In this document: piece by piece, positions 16,969 through 24,401 of the stretch
How the letters are laid out: every line of letters starts with the position of its first letter
Position numbering within the stretch: the first letter of the stretch is position 1
Assembly (NCBI GenBank): GCA_038231395.1
Contig: JBBRLL010000014.1
Span: 24,326 to 88,325 of the forward strand
Length of the DNA stretch: 64,000 nucleotides
From: Stagnihabitans sp038231395
GTDB taxonomy: Bacteria > Pseudomonadota > Alphaproteobacteria > Rhodobacterales > Rhodobacteraceae
Reading direction: 5' to 3'
Position numbers and translations under genes: made by a program
The notes under the pieces: generated by a model
Databases searched by the model: none
What the model was told of the DNA's origin: nothing
Seen by the model: only the letters and a program-made list of their open reading frames with translations

Positions 16969-18309
16969 TTGAACAGCACCACTGCGGACATCGTCGGAAC
17001 GGGTGAGTATTGGCACGCGGTTGTAGAATCTGCCGGGCTTGGCGTTTGGGATTACAACATTGTCACCGGCGAAAAGCGCTACACGCCGCGTTGGCGCGAG
17101 ATCCGCAAGCTGCTGCCGTCTGACATCCTGCCTAGTTCGGATGAAGAATGGCTTGCGACCGTGCATCCGGATGATGTGGCGACGGCCAAACACTACACAG
17201 AGATGATCAACTCCGGTCAGGCGGACGAGGTTGCCTTTGAATACCGCGAGCGTGGCCGCAACGGTCAGTGGATCTGGATCATGTGCAGGGGCCGGGCCTT
17301 CAGCCGCGATGAGACGGGTCGTGCCACAAGGTTTGTTGGCATTGATACCGACATCAGCGAGATGAAAGCCGCCGAACAGGCGCGGGCCTTGGCGGCCAAG
17401 CAGGTGGAAATTGCGGTCAACATCGCGGGTATCGGCATCTGGAACTACAATATTGCCCGCAATTCAGCGACGTGGAACGCGCAGCAGCGCCGGATCTATG
17501 GGATGCCCGATGACGGTATTCCAGTGGTGGGCGGCTTTTGGGAGAATTGTATCCATCCCGATGATCGCGACCGCGCCACGCGCGAAACGGAAGCAGGCAG
17601 CATTTCTGGTGAGGATTATGACCGGGACTATCGCATTGTCCGGGCGGACGGTGACATCCGCCACATTCGCAGCCGGATCAGCTATGTGCCCGACGGTGTG
17701 GATGGGCCAAGCCTGGTCGGCATTGACTGGGATGTCACCCGTGACCTGCGGCAAGCCCGGATGTTGGAAGAGGCCGTCAAGATGGCCGAACAAAGGCTTG
17801 CCCAGCTTACACAGGTGCAAAAAGAGCTGGAGCATCTGTCGCGCCATGACCCTTTGACCAATCTGCCGAACCGGCGGGCGTTGGACGAGCATCTCAAACA
17901 CATCGCAACCGGAGAAACGGTGATTGCGGACCGCGCTTTCCTGTTGATTGACGTGGATGATTTCAAGAAGGTCAATGACACAAGAGGCCACGCCTATGGC
18001 GACGGGCTTTTGCAAGTGATTGCGGATGCCTTGCTGGGCCAGTTTTCGACCTGGGGACTGCTGGTCCGCACCGGCGGAGACGAATTTCTGGCGGTCCTTG
18101 AAACCCGACAGTTGGTCGATGACATGATGCGCCTTGCGACCGAGTCCATTGAACGGACCCGTGCGGTGTCACGCAGTTTCGGATATGAGGTGACGGTCAG
18201 CATCGGGATTGACGCCACGCCCGCGACGGCTGCAGAGATGTTCGCCAATGCCGATCGCGCGATGTACCGCGCCAAACGGATGGGCGGCGCCCGCGCCCTT
18301 TTGGCGTAA
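16969..18309 (+). CDS. PAS-PAS-GGDEF diguanylate cyclase
   Basis: Cytoplasmic sensor that probably makes cyclic di-GMP, 446 residues with no membrane segment. Two PAS_3-fold domains (about 12-130 and 140-255) show the FEYRERGRNGQWIWIMCRGR and DYRIVRADGDIRHIRSR motifs. A short helical linker (about 258-290) leads to a GGDEF domain (about 290-445) with DPLTNLPNRRALDEHL and an intact GGDEF active site at 369-373. The RxxD product-inhibition site expected five residues before GGDEF is missing (the sequence there is TWGLLVRT), so the enzyme may lack feedback inhibition. The start is TTG at 16969, preceded by a strong GGGATGGGA; no ATG fits. Confidence 0.9.
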   Translation: MNSTTADIVGTGEYWHAVVESAGLGVWDYNIVTGEKRYTPRWREIRKLLPSDILPSSDEEWLATVHPDDVATAKHYTEMINSGQADEVAFEYRERGRNGQWIWIMCRGRAFSRDETGRATRFVGIDTDISEMKAAEQARALAAKQVEIAVNIAGIGIWNYNIARNSATWNAQQRRIYGMPDDGIPVVGGFWENCIHPDDRDRATRETEAGSISGEDYDRDYRIVRADGDIRHIRSRISYVPDGVDGPSLVGIDWDVTRDLRQARMLEEAVKMAEQRLAQLTQVQKELEHLSRHDPLTNLPNRRALDEHLKHIATGETVIADRAFLLIDVDDFKKVNDTRGHAYGDGLLQVIADALLGQFSTWGLLVRTGGDEFLAVLETRQLVDDMMRLATESIERTRAVSRSFGYEVTVSIGIDATPATAAEMFANADRAMYRAKRMGGARALLA

Positions 18310-19083
18310 AGCCCGGTTTTGTTTGCCAGACTGGATTGGCCGGTGTGGTTTGGCCAGACTGGTTTGGCCGGGCTGACTTGGTCCTCCTGCCTTGGCCTTT
18401 CTCACTTTACCACTGCGATAGGGCAGCACATGTTTGCCCGGTCTTGATTGCAATGAAAAAGGGAGGACCAGCGCGGCCCTCCCTCTCCATAAAGTCCGAA
18501 CCCTCTCAGGCTGCGCGGGTGATGCCCGCTGCACGCACGGCTCCGGCCACTGCGCCACCGGCAAGCGGGGCCACGATGAACACCCAAAGCTGCGCCAGTG
18601 CGGTGCCGCCGACAAACAAAGCAGGCCCGATCGAGCGTGCCGGGTTGACCGAAACGCCCGTGACGTTAATGCCGACCAGATGGATGGCCATCAACGTCAG
18701 GCCAATCGCCAGTCCGGCCATCGCCGGAGGAGCACCGCTTTGCGTGGCGCCAAGGATCACGGTCACGAACAGAAAGGTCACCACCGCCTCAAACACCAAA
18801 GCGGCCGGCAGACTGTAGGCACCAAGATAGCCCGTCCCAAAGCCGTTCTGGCCCCGGCCGTTGGTTGCCAGCGTGTAGTCGGCCTTGCCGCTGGCGATCA
18901 CCAGGATCATCAGGCTCGCCACGATGGCCCCGCCGATCTGCGCAATCGCATAGGCCACGAAATCGCCGACTGACATGCGACCCGCCGTGACCATCCCCAG
19001 CGACACGGCCGGATTCAGGTGCGCGCCGTAGATTGCGCCCAACCCGTAGGCTGCAGCCACAATCGACAGGCCGAAGGCGGCCG

Positions 19084-19110
19084 CAATCCCCGGTAGTGTC
19101 TCAGTTTGAA
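19084..19110. repeat. Left target duplication and left terminal inverted repeat
   Basis: CAATCCCC (19084-19091) is the target duplication; GGTAGTGTCTCAGTTTGAA (19092-19110) is the left inverted repeat of the transposon. Confidence 0.95.
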
Positions 19111-19285
19111 TTATCCTTTTTCGACAGAAAGAGGCCCCGACCTTTTCGGGCCGGGGCCTAAATCAGACCGCGCTGTTGACTTGTTATCGCAATTCCGCAC
19201 GGTCGCCTCTTGCGAGGTCTTGAGGCTCGCCTGCGTCGAAACGCCCGAGCTAACGTCCCTAACATAGGAATTCCATCCTATTTCG

Positions 19286-19702
19286 TCAACGCACGAACCG
19301 TAGCGCCCGCAGGATAGTCGCGCGAATTTGCTCAAATTGCTCCTCGGTCACGCGCGGAGTAACATATGTTCGTTTCCCGCCTTCACCGCGACTGGTTCTT
19401 AGCAGGTCGAGTCTAGCGAACGACACTGTTGCCACCATGTCGGCCTTGACCCACCATTCTTTCTGGTTGTCGAATGGCGCAGGCAAGCGATCTTCGAGAG
19501 TGATTTCACATTGGTAGTCGCACAACGCAGGGGCAGGTGTCCCACTCAAGGGAACGACAGTGGCCAGCCCAGCTCGATTTGGAAGCCGCCCAACTAGAAC
19601 TACGCATGGGCGACGCTTCACCATTTCGGGCGGCTTAAAGCCGCCCATGCTGAAATCACAAAGGATGATAGCTTTGCGATCTACCGGATAATTAATCGGC
19701 AA
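19286..19702 (-). CDS. MazF/PemK-family toxin-like protein carried by the transposon
   Basis: Probable 138-residue protein of the CcdB/MazF fold, whose family members are mostly mRNA-cutting toxins. The pattern AIILCDFSMGGFKPPEMVKRRPCVVLVGR, then ATVVPLSGTPAP and later WVKADMVATVSFARLDLLR, matches the strands and the conserved Arg-Arg-Pro turn of PemK/MazF. The reading frame continues upstream inside the transposase gene to an ATG at 19756. The more likely start is TTG at 19702, which overlaps the transposase stop (19692-19694), so the two are probably translated together. No antitoxin-sized gene adjoins it, so it may be an orphan toxin, a transposition accessory factor or a toxin relative with another role. 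Confidence 0.8.
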   Translation of the reverse strand: MPINYPVDRKAIILCDFSMGGFKPPEMVKRRPCVVLVGRLPNRAGLATVVPLSGTPAPALCDYQCEITLEDRLPAPFDNQKEWWVKADMVATVSFARLDLLRTSRGEGGKRTYVTPRVTEEQFEQIRATILRALRFVR

Positions 19703-20582
19703 TTTGTGTCTTTCTGTAAGGTCCGCGCTTTCCTGCGACCGGAGCAGCCGCGTCAATCAGTCCGACAATCCAAGTCATATCGTGCAACGTGTCGGAGACG
19801 CCAGCCGCCATTGCTGGGGTCATTTTGAGGCTCTTGTGAACCCGCACGAAGTTGTAATGCACGAAGTAGAGGCTCAGCATATGCAGGTGGTTTTCCAGCT
19901 TCTTGCTGAACCCATTAGTCAGACGGGTGAAGCGCCGCATCCCCATCCGCATGGACAGGTTCTGACGTTCGACGTGCGACGTGCTGACCATTTCCTTGAC
20001 CGGATGGCCACTGATCAATTCCTTACGCGCACCAGTGCATTCAGCCGGACTATACTTGCGCTCATGCCCTTTTGAGCCTGTCGGCTCGCCATAAATTTTG
20101 ACCAGCATCGCATAGTCCACGTCGCCACCGAACGCGCCCTCCACGGCTTCAAGATAGACCTTGTAGCCATCTGTCGTCAGTTGGACACGAGTTGCCAAAC
20201 GGTCGGCAAGGTCATCCATGAAGTCGCGTGCGGTAGCGCCGGAACGGTCACCAACCTCATAGGACAGGATCATCTTGCTATCGCGGTCAATGGCAGTCCA
20301 TGTCCACACGTCGCCAGCGCCATCCGGTGCGGCTTTGGCGGTCGCCACGTTCTTGTCCTTGGCGTAGCAGAACGACCAGATTTCATCGCACTGGACTTGC
20401 GCAGCTTTGACGTTGCGCACGGTCACGTCATGGTATGACGCACAAGCCTTACCCGCGTCTTCAAGCATTTTCGTTACCGTGTTGATCGACACGCCAGTGA
20501 TGCGGCTGATCGAGCGCATGGACGAACCCTCAACGAGAAGGTTCAGGATGGTGACGCGGGTCTGGGTGTCTAGCTTGTTCAT
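19692..20582 (-). CDS. IS1-type DDE transposase
   Basis: Cuts and joins the element's ends. 296 residues from the ATG at 20582; a longer frame to 20705 runs through the repeat array and has no family support. The N-terminal helix-turn-helix (about 14-42, SMRSISRITGVSINTVTKMLEDAG) is followed by a DDE catalytic core with D66 (QCDEIWSFCYA), D138 (LTTDGYKVYLEAVEGAFGGDVDYAML) and E205 (STSHVERQNLSMRMGMRRFTRLTN). All three are intact. The protein resembles transposases with KNVATAKAAP and HVERQNL motifs commonly labelled IS1 family. It is not split by the IS1-type frameshift. The gene is divergent from the P63C gene across a repeat-rich promoter region. Confidence 0.92.
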   Translation of the reverse strand: MNKLDTQTRVTILNLLVEGSSMRSISRITGVSINTVTKMLEDAGKACASYHDVTVRNVKAAQVQCDEIWSFCYAKDKNVATAKAAPDGAGDVWTWTAIDRDSKMILSYEVGDRSGATARDFMDDLADRLATRVQLTTDGYKVYLEAVEGAFGGDVDYAMLVKIYGEPTGSKGHERKYSPAECTGARKELISGHPVKEMVSTSHVERQNLSMRMGMRRFTRLTNGFSKKLENHLHMLSLYFVHYNFVRVHKSLKMTPAMAAGVSDTLHDMTWIVGLIDAAAPVAGKRGPYRKTQIAD

Positions 20583-20597
20583 ACGATTTGTATATGA

Positions 20598-20698
20598 ACT
20601 TTTATGCTTAGTGTCAAGCAAAAACTTCATGCTAGCCTCTATGCTTGCGTTTACGTTGTCGCAAGCATATGCTTGCGAGACGCTTATGCAAGCATGGA
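20598..20698. promoter_or_regulatory. Iteron-like ATGCTTGC array between divergent transposon genes
   Basis: At least four exact GCTTGC/GCAAGC cores occur in both orientations: 20643-20648, 20661-20666, 20671-20676 and 20688-20693, within the wider word ATGCTTGC(G). Weaker copies lie at 20603-20620 and 20629-20634. Two adjacent copies form the palindrome GCAAGCATATGCTTGC (20661-20676). The array covers the start of the P63C gene and lies just upstream of the transposase, so it is a good candidate for an operator or a transposase-binding subterminal-like array. Confidence 0.7.
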
Positions 20699-20705
20699 GA
20701 CGCAA

Positions 20706-21716
20706 ATGGTCGAAGAAACGAACTACGTCAAAGCTGCCAAGGCCCGCGCAGATAGTATGACGCCGGAGCGCAGATCGGAAATTGCAAAAAAAGCTGCTGA
20801 TGCGCGGTGGACTTCCGATCTACCCGTGGCCGATTTTGAAGGAGATTTTTCTATCGCGGGAACAATCGTTTCGGCTGCTGTGTTGCGCGACCAGCGCCGT
20901 GTAATCACTCAGTCATCCTTTTTGAGGGCACTGGGCCGTTCAAGATCGCCGAAGGCAGGAACTGGGGTACTTTCTACTGTCGACGAACTGCCATTTTTCT
21001 TGCAGGCGCAGGCGCTAAAACCATTTATAACCAATGACTTATACGTGTCGACGAAACCAGTCCTTTACCGTACAAAATCCGGCGGAAAGGGCATAGGTTA
21101 TGATGCAACGCTGATCCGTCATGTTGCAGATGTTTACTTAAGATTTCGAGACGCTTCTCTGCATGAAAACAGCAAGATGCCTGCCAGATATCTTAAGATG
21201 ATCGCAGCGGCGGATTCCATCAAGAGTGCGCTCGCTGACGTAGGTATTTTAGGCTTGGTCGACGAAGCGACAGGTTTCCAAGACGTAAGGAACCGGCTCG
21301 CGCTGCAAGAGGTTTTCGATGCCGTGTTGCGCAAAGAACTTGCCGCGTGGGCCAAGCGATTCCCCGATGAGTTTTACAAGCAAATCTTTCGGTTGCGCGA
21401 CTGGACATGGAAAGGGCGTCATATCAACCCGCCCCAAGTTGTCGCTCACTATACAAACGATTTCATTTACGCCCGCTTGGCACCCGGGTTGCGAAAAGAA
21501 CTCGAAAATCGAATGCCGAAGACTGAGACTGGTGCCAAAAAAGGACGACTTCATCAATTGTTTTCGGATGATATTGGGCACCCTTTGTTAGCCCAACATG
21601 TCCACATGGTGACGATGTTTATGAAGGCCGCAGGAAGTTGGGATGAGTTTGTCACAAACCTGAACAAGGTAGCGCCCAAACACGGTGATAACTACGAGTT
21701 GCCGCTTGAAAACTAA
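20706..21716 (+). CDS. P63C domain-containing protein carried by the transposon
   Basis: Function unknown. 336 residues from the ATG at 20706, chosen because GGAG lies six bases upstream; ATG 20694 is in frame too. The basic N-terminus holds the motif SMTPERRSEIAKKAADARW (about residues 17-35), found in several small nucleic-acid-associated bacterial proteins. The central part shows a KilA-N-like or helical region (about 45-120), and the C-terminal part (about 190-310) is the P63C domain (QEVFDAVLRKELAAWAKRFPDEFYKQIFRLRDW, then HLLAQHVHM-type HPLLAQHVHMVTMFMKAA). The domain is common in phage and mobile-element proteins. The gene is convergent with and overlaps the next small gene by 4 bases. 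Confidence 0.82.
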   Translation: MVEETNYVKAAKARADSMTPERRSEIAKKAADARWTSDLPVADFEGDFSIAGTIVSAAVLRDQRRVITQSSFLRALGRSRSPKAGTGVLSTVDELPFFLQAQALKPFITNDLYVSTKPVLYRTKSGGKGIGYDATLIRHVADVYLRFRDASLHENSKMPARYLKMIAAADSIKSALADVGILGLVDEATGFQDVRNRLALQEVFDAVLRKELAAWAKRFPDEFYKQIFRLRDWTWKGRHINPPQVVAHYTNDFIYARLAPGLRKELENRMPKTETGAKKGRLHQLFSDDIGHPLLAQHVHMVTMFMKAAGSWDEFVTNLNKVAPKHGDNYELPLEN

Positions 21717-21946
21717 GCTTTTCCCCACCGCTTTTGCGCGGCATTTTTAGCAATCTCGGCCCGCCGTTCCGGTGACATGCTGGACGCGCGGGCCGTGCCC
21801 CCCTTAGCCCCTAGTGCCTTCGCGTTGGGGTCTTTTCCGTCATCCGGCGCAACGTCCTCAGTCTCGCCCGTAGCGATCCTGCCAACCAACACGGCCAAAC
21901 CTATGGCGTCGGCAGGGCGTTTCTCTCCGTTTGGGCCTTTAGGCAT
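21713..21946 (-). CDS. Small basic protein with the SPERRAEIAKNAA motif
   Basis: 77 residues, function unknown. The C-terminal tail ARASSMSPERRAEIAKNA (about 53-70) followed by AQKRWGKA repeats the motif found at the N-terminus of the convergent P63C protein, suggesting the two bind the same partner or DNA. Its start codon overlaps the stop of the upstream small gene (TAATG), so the pair is probably translated together. Overlaps the P63C gene end by four bases on the opposite strand. Confidence 0.6.
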   Translation of the reverse strand: MPKGPNGEKRPADAIGLAVLVGRIATGETEDVAPDDGKDPNAKALGAKGGTARASSMSPERRAEIAKNAAQKRWGKA

Positions 21947-22143
21947 TATTTTGCTACCCTCATCTTGGCGACGTGACTAGCGAGTTCGCCTTCCCACTTG
22001 TCGATCAAGTAGACCAGTTCACTTTCTAGATCGGGGATCGGGGCGGTTATCCCGTTGAACATTACACCCAGGCGGACATATTTGAGTTTTGTCTGGGCCG
22101 CAGAAATTTGTCCCTGCAGAACTTGCGAAATCCCATCTTCCAT
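21946..22143 (-). CDS. Small hypothetical protein carried by the transposon
   Basis: 65 residues, not recognised. The sequence (MEDGISQVLQGQISAAQTKL, then DLESELVYLIDKWEGELASHVAKMRVAK) is mostly helical and amphipathic, with no membrane segment. It is the first gene of a two-gene unit reading towards the P63C gene; the stop overlaps the next ATG as TAATG. About 80 bases separate its start from the right inverted repeat. Confidence 0.55.
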   Translation of the reverse strand: MEDGISQVLQGQISAAQTKLKYVRLGVMFNGITAPIPDLESELVYLIDKWEGELASHVAKMRVAK

Positions 22144-22222
22144 GTAGTTCGACTCCCATGCTTCCCGCTAAGCATACAGCAAGACGTGGCGCTGGGCGAT
22201 ACCTCTGTCAACCCCGCCCGAT

Positions 22223-22249
22223 TTCAAACTGAGACACTACCCAATCCCC
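22223..22249. repeat. Right terminal inverted repeat and right target duplication
   Basis: TTCAAACTGAGACACTACC (22223-22241) is the reverse complement of the left end; CAATCCCC (22242-22249) is the second copy of the target duplication inside aqpZ codons 33-36. Confidence 0.95.
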
Positions 22250-22516
22250 AGCATTCCGATCTGTGCCCCCATCAGGACGGCGGACCCACAGCCGAAAAAC
22301 ACCAGGATAAAGGTGCCCAAAGCCTCGGCGATCATCTTCTTTGACATGTCTGCTCTCACGCCCCACCCGAGGCGCAAATGTTGACCCGTGGTCCCGGCGA
22401 ATGGCATGGCCAAGCCCGACCGCAATCTTTGTAGGCGAAATTGAGTCAAACTGGATAGGGGGAAAAACCGCGTTGCCCAGCCTGAGGGCCGGGCCAGGTT
22501 TGGGCTGGAAGCGGCG

Positions 22517-23248
22517 TCAAAAAGCCCGGTGACCCTGCGGCGCGGGAAAGGCATCCTCCAGCCGGACAAAGACCACACCGCGCGTTTGCAGGGCGGCGAT
22601 CCCCTCCACGACGCCCGCTCCGGCGCTGTGGTGCGGTTGATTGATATGCGACAGGATGACCGCGCCATCGACCGCCGCGCCGATCCGCCGCGCCGTTTCG
22701 CGTTCCGACAAAAGCGAGCCTCCATCACCGCTGAGCGAATAGCCAGCGATTTGAAGGCCCAACGCTACGATTTGCGCCATGGCAGAGGCATCGTATTTCG
22801 CCGTAGCCCCGCGGAACCAATGCGGCGCTGACCCGCCTGCGGCAAGGATGGCGTCGGCGCCGCCGGTCACCTCTGCCGCTACAGCCTCTGGCGAACCGGC
22901 GGAGCGCAGATTGAAAACCAAGGTCGGATAATCGACAGCGGGCAGGTGGCGGGCGCCGTGATCCTCGACCTCGAACAGGTCAGGGCGGGCGCGCATCTGG
23001 GCGAAAGCCTGCGCGTTTCGGGACAGCCATTTGCCGGTCACAAAGATGGTGGCGCGGATGTTGTCGCGGATCAGGGTGTCAAGGATACGGTGATCGATCT
23101 GACCGTCACAGGCGTCAAAGGTCAGCGCGATTCGGGTCACGCCGGGGGCGCTGGCCGGCAGGTGCAGGCCGGGCTCCAGCAACCTTGGCAGGCTGGCCGA
23201 TGCAGCGGGGGTCGCCAAAAGCAGTATAGTCAGCACGTGCAGGCGCAT
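22517..23248 (-). CDS. Polysaccharide deacetylase family protein, exported
   Basis: 243-residue NodB-fold protein that probably removes acetyl groups from a carbohydrate in the periplasm. A signal peptide is present (MRLHVLTILLLATPAASASLP). Motif 1 is ALTFDACDG in place of the usual TFDDG, and motif 2 is DHGARHLP in place of H-S-x-x-H, so metal binding is likely but the family is a divergent one. Later motifs are FRGATAKYD and AVILSHINQPHH. The ATG at 23248 was chosen because of GGAGA five to six bases before it and the signal peptide it gives; the frame runs further upstream without coding features. A sigma-70-like promoter lies just upstream. Confidence 0.85.
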   Translation of the reverse strand: MRLHVLTILLLATPAASASLPRLLEPGLHLPASAPGVTRIALTFDACDGQIDHRILDTLIRDNIRATIFVTGKWLSRNAQAFAQMRARPDLFEVEDHGARHLPAVDYPTLVFNLRSAGSPEAVAAEVTGGADAILAAGGSAPHWFRGATAKYDASAMAQIVALGLQIAGYSLSGDGGSLLSERETARRIGAAVDGAVILSHINQPHHSAGAGVVEGIAALQTRGVVFVRLEDAFPAPQGHRAF

Positions 23249-23273
23249 CGGCAAGTCTCCATCATCGGCTGTG

Positions 23274-23302
23274 CTATAACCCTTCGGTATGGCACTTGCC
23301 AA
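23274..23302 (-). promoter_or_regulatory. Sigma-70-type promoter of the deacetylase gene
   Basis: On the minus strand TTGGCA (23302-23297), a 17-base spacer, then TTATAG (23279-23274). It gives a leader of about 20 bases before the ATG at 23248. Confidence 0.6.
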
Positions 23303-23312
23303 TCTCCGTGGC

Positions 23313-23423
23313 GGACCGGCATCTGAACCGGCGGAAAACCGGAAGTGTGAGGGTGGGCTGGCGCAACCTTTCCCACACACATCCAAGCAGGTGATATAGC
23401 CCGGCAGGTGAGCCGGTTCGTCC
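23313..23423. other. 111-nt segment with nested inverted repeats, possible structured RNA
   Basis: Closed by GGAC (23313-23316) with GTCC (23420-23423) and AACCGGC (23326-23332) with GCCGGTT (23412-23418). Inside is a hairpin GTGTGAGGG (23345-23353) with CCCACACAC (23372-23380), eight pairs and one A-A mismatch. It lies between two divergent genes and outside both coding regions. I compared it with remembered TPP, FMN, cobalamin, glycine, SAM, ZTP, fluoride and SRP RNA cores and found no match. Strand and function are unknown. Confidence 0.4.
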
Positions 23424-23520
23424 AACGTTGCGCGGGCATCTCAGGCGGAAGCCCGAGGGAACCTTGGCGGTTTCATCGGGCACGGTGCTTATCTATGGGA
23501 CGTGGCAAAAGGAGTGTGTC

Positions 23521-24288
23521 ATGGTGATTTGGCCGACGATTTCGGGCGTGATCAGTGATCTGGACGGGGTGGTGTATCGCGGCGCCGATTCGATCTTGTC
23601 TGCCGTGGAAGCCTTTCAACGCTGGCATCGGGCGGGCGTGCCCTATGTCTTTGTCACCAACAACTCCACGCAGACCGCTGCGGAGTTTGCCATCAGGATC
23701 AACGGGATGGGGATAGAAGTTGAGGCATCCCAAATCGTGACAAGTGCGCAAGCCACAGCACTTCGGCTGGCGGGCGATCATCCGCAGGGCGCGCGGGTGT
23801 TCGTGGTGGGCGCGCAGGCGTTGAAGGATGCGGTGCAAGCGCAGGGTTTTGCGCTGGCAGAGGTTGGCGTGGACGTTGTCGTGTCTGGTCTGGACCGCGG
23901 GTTCACCTATCAGACGCTGGCCATCGCACAGCGGGCCTTGCTGGCGGGCGCGGCTTTCTATGGCACCAACGCCGACCCGATGCTGCCGAACGACGCAGGG
24001 TTCGATCCGGGGGCCGGGTCTATTCTGCAAGCGATTGCAACGGCTTCGGGGCGGGTTCCGGTGATCGTCGGCAAGCCTGCTCGTCACATGATTGACCTTG
24101 GCCTGGCACGGTTGGGCACGCCTTTGGGCGAAACCCTGATGATTGGCGACCAGATCGAGACGGATATCGTGGCCGGTCATGCGGCTGGTTTGACCACGGT
24201 TCTGGTGCGAACCGGAGTTCCGGAAACTGGCCCTCGGGTGGTGGAGCCGGATTTTGTGGTGGAGGATTTGGGGCAGATCGGGCTGTAA
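23521..24288 (+). CDS. HAD-IIA family (NagD-like) phosphatase
   Basis: Cytoplasmic phosphatase of 255 residues for small sugar or nucleotide phosphates. Motif I is SDLDGVVYRG (nucleophile and acid Asp), motif II is FVTNNST, the Lys motif is VIVGKPA, and motif IV is MIGDQIETDIVAG. The cap between motifs II and III is of the C2 type, as in NagD and PNPase-like proteins. The ATG at 23521 has AAAGGAG six bases upstream and starts the conserved part. The exact substrate is not shown by the sequence. Confidence 0.88.
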   Translation: MVIWPTISGVISDLDGVVYRGADSILSAVEAFQRWHRAGVPYVFVTNNSTQTAAEFAIRINGMGIEVEASQIVTSAQATALRLAGDHPQGARVFVVGAQALKDAVQAQGFALAEVGVDVVVSGLDRGFTYQTLAIAQRALLAGAAFYGTNADPMLPNDAGFDPGAGSILQAIATASGRVPVIVGKPARHMIDLGLARLGTPLGETLMIGDQIETDIVAGHAAGLTTVLVRTGVPETGPRVVEPDFVVEDLGQIGL

Positions 24289-24401
24289 TACGTTGATATA
24301 ATGGAACGTCTGGCGATCATGGGTCGGACTATTTGACCAGAACGACGGGGCTTGAGGTTAAGAGTTTGGTTTAGGATCATCCCCTAACGCCTTGTAAAAT
24401 A

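Larger units (their letters stand above)
19092..22241. mobile_element. Complete 3150-bp IS1-like transposon with passenger genes
   Basis: Ends are the perfect 19-bp inverted repeats GGTAGTGTCTCAGTTTGAA (19092-19110 and, inverted, 22223-22241), flanked by the 8-bp direct repeat CAATCCCC (19084-19091 and 22242-22249). Contents in order: MazF/PemK-like gene (-), DDE transposase (-), a divergent promoter array, a P63C-domain gene (+), and two overlapping small genes (-). Eight-base duplications and ends starting GG fit the IS1 family, and the transposase resembles proteins annotated as IS1 family in Rhizobiales and Rhodobacterales. It is much longer than a plain IS1 (about 0.8 kb). Base composition is visibly more AT-rich than the host. 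Both ends and the transposase look intact, so it may be active. Confidence 0.93.
18506..22347 (-). pseudogene. aqpZ: Aquaporin Z gene interrupted by a 3150-bp transposon
   Basis: Codes a water channel (MIP family) with six membrane helices in the inner membrane. The first 35 codons (22347 down to 22242, MSKKMIAEALGTFILVFFGC...) and the rest (19083 down to 18506) are separated by the element at 19092-22241. If the element and one copy of the 8-bp duplication are removed, the frame is restored exactly: 684 bases, 227 residues, reading through GMLGIAAAFGLSIVAAAYG. Both pore motifs are intact in the second part: HLNPAVS and VNPARSIGP. So the gene was whole until the insertion and shows no other decay, which suggests a recent event. 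The truncated first part stops at TAG supplied by the element end. Confidence 0.95.

Noticed and set aside
20604..20705. Upstream extension of the P63C gene to 20604 and of the transposase to 20705
   Set aside because: Both extensions read through the GCTTGC repeat array and overlap each other; the chosen starts fit ribosome-binding or family evidence.
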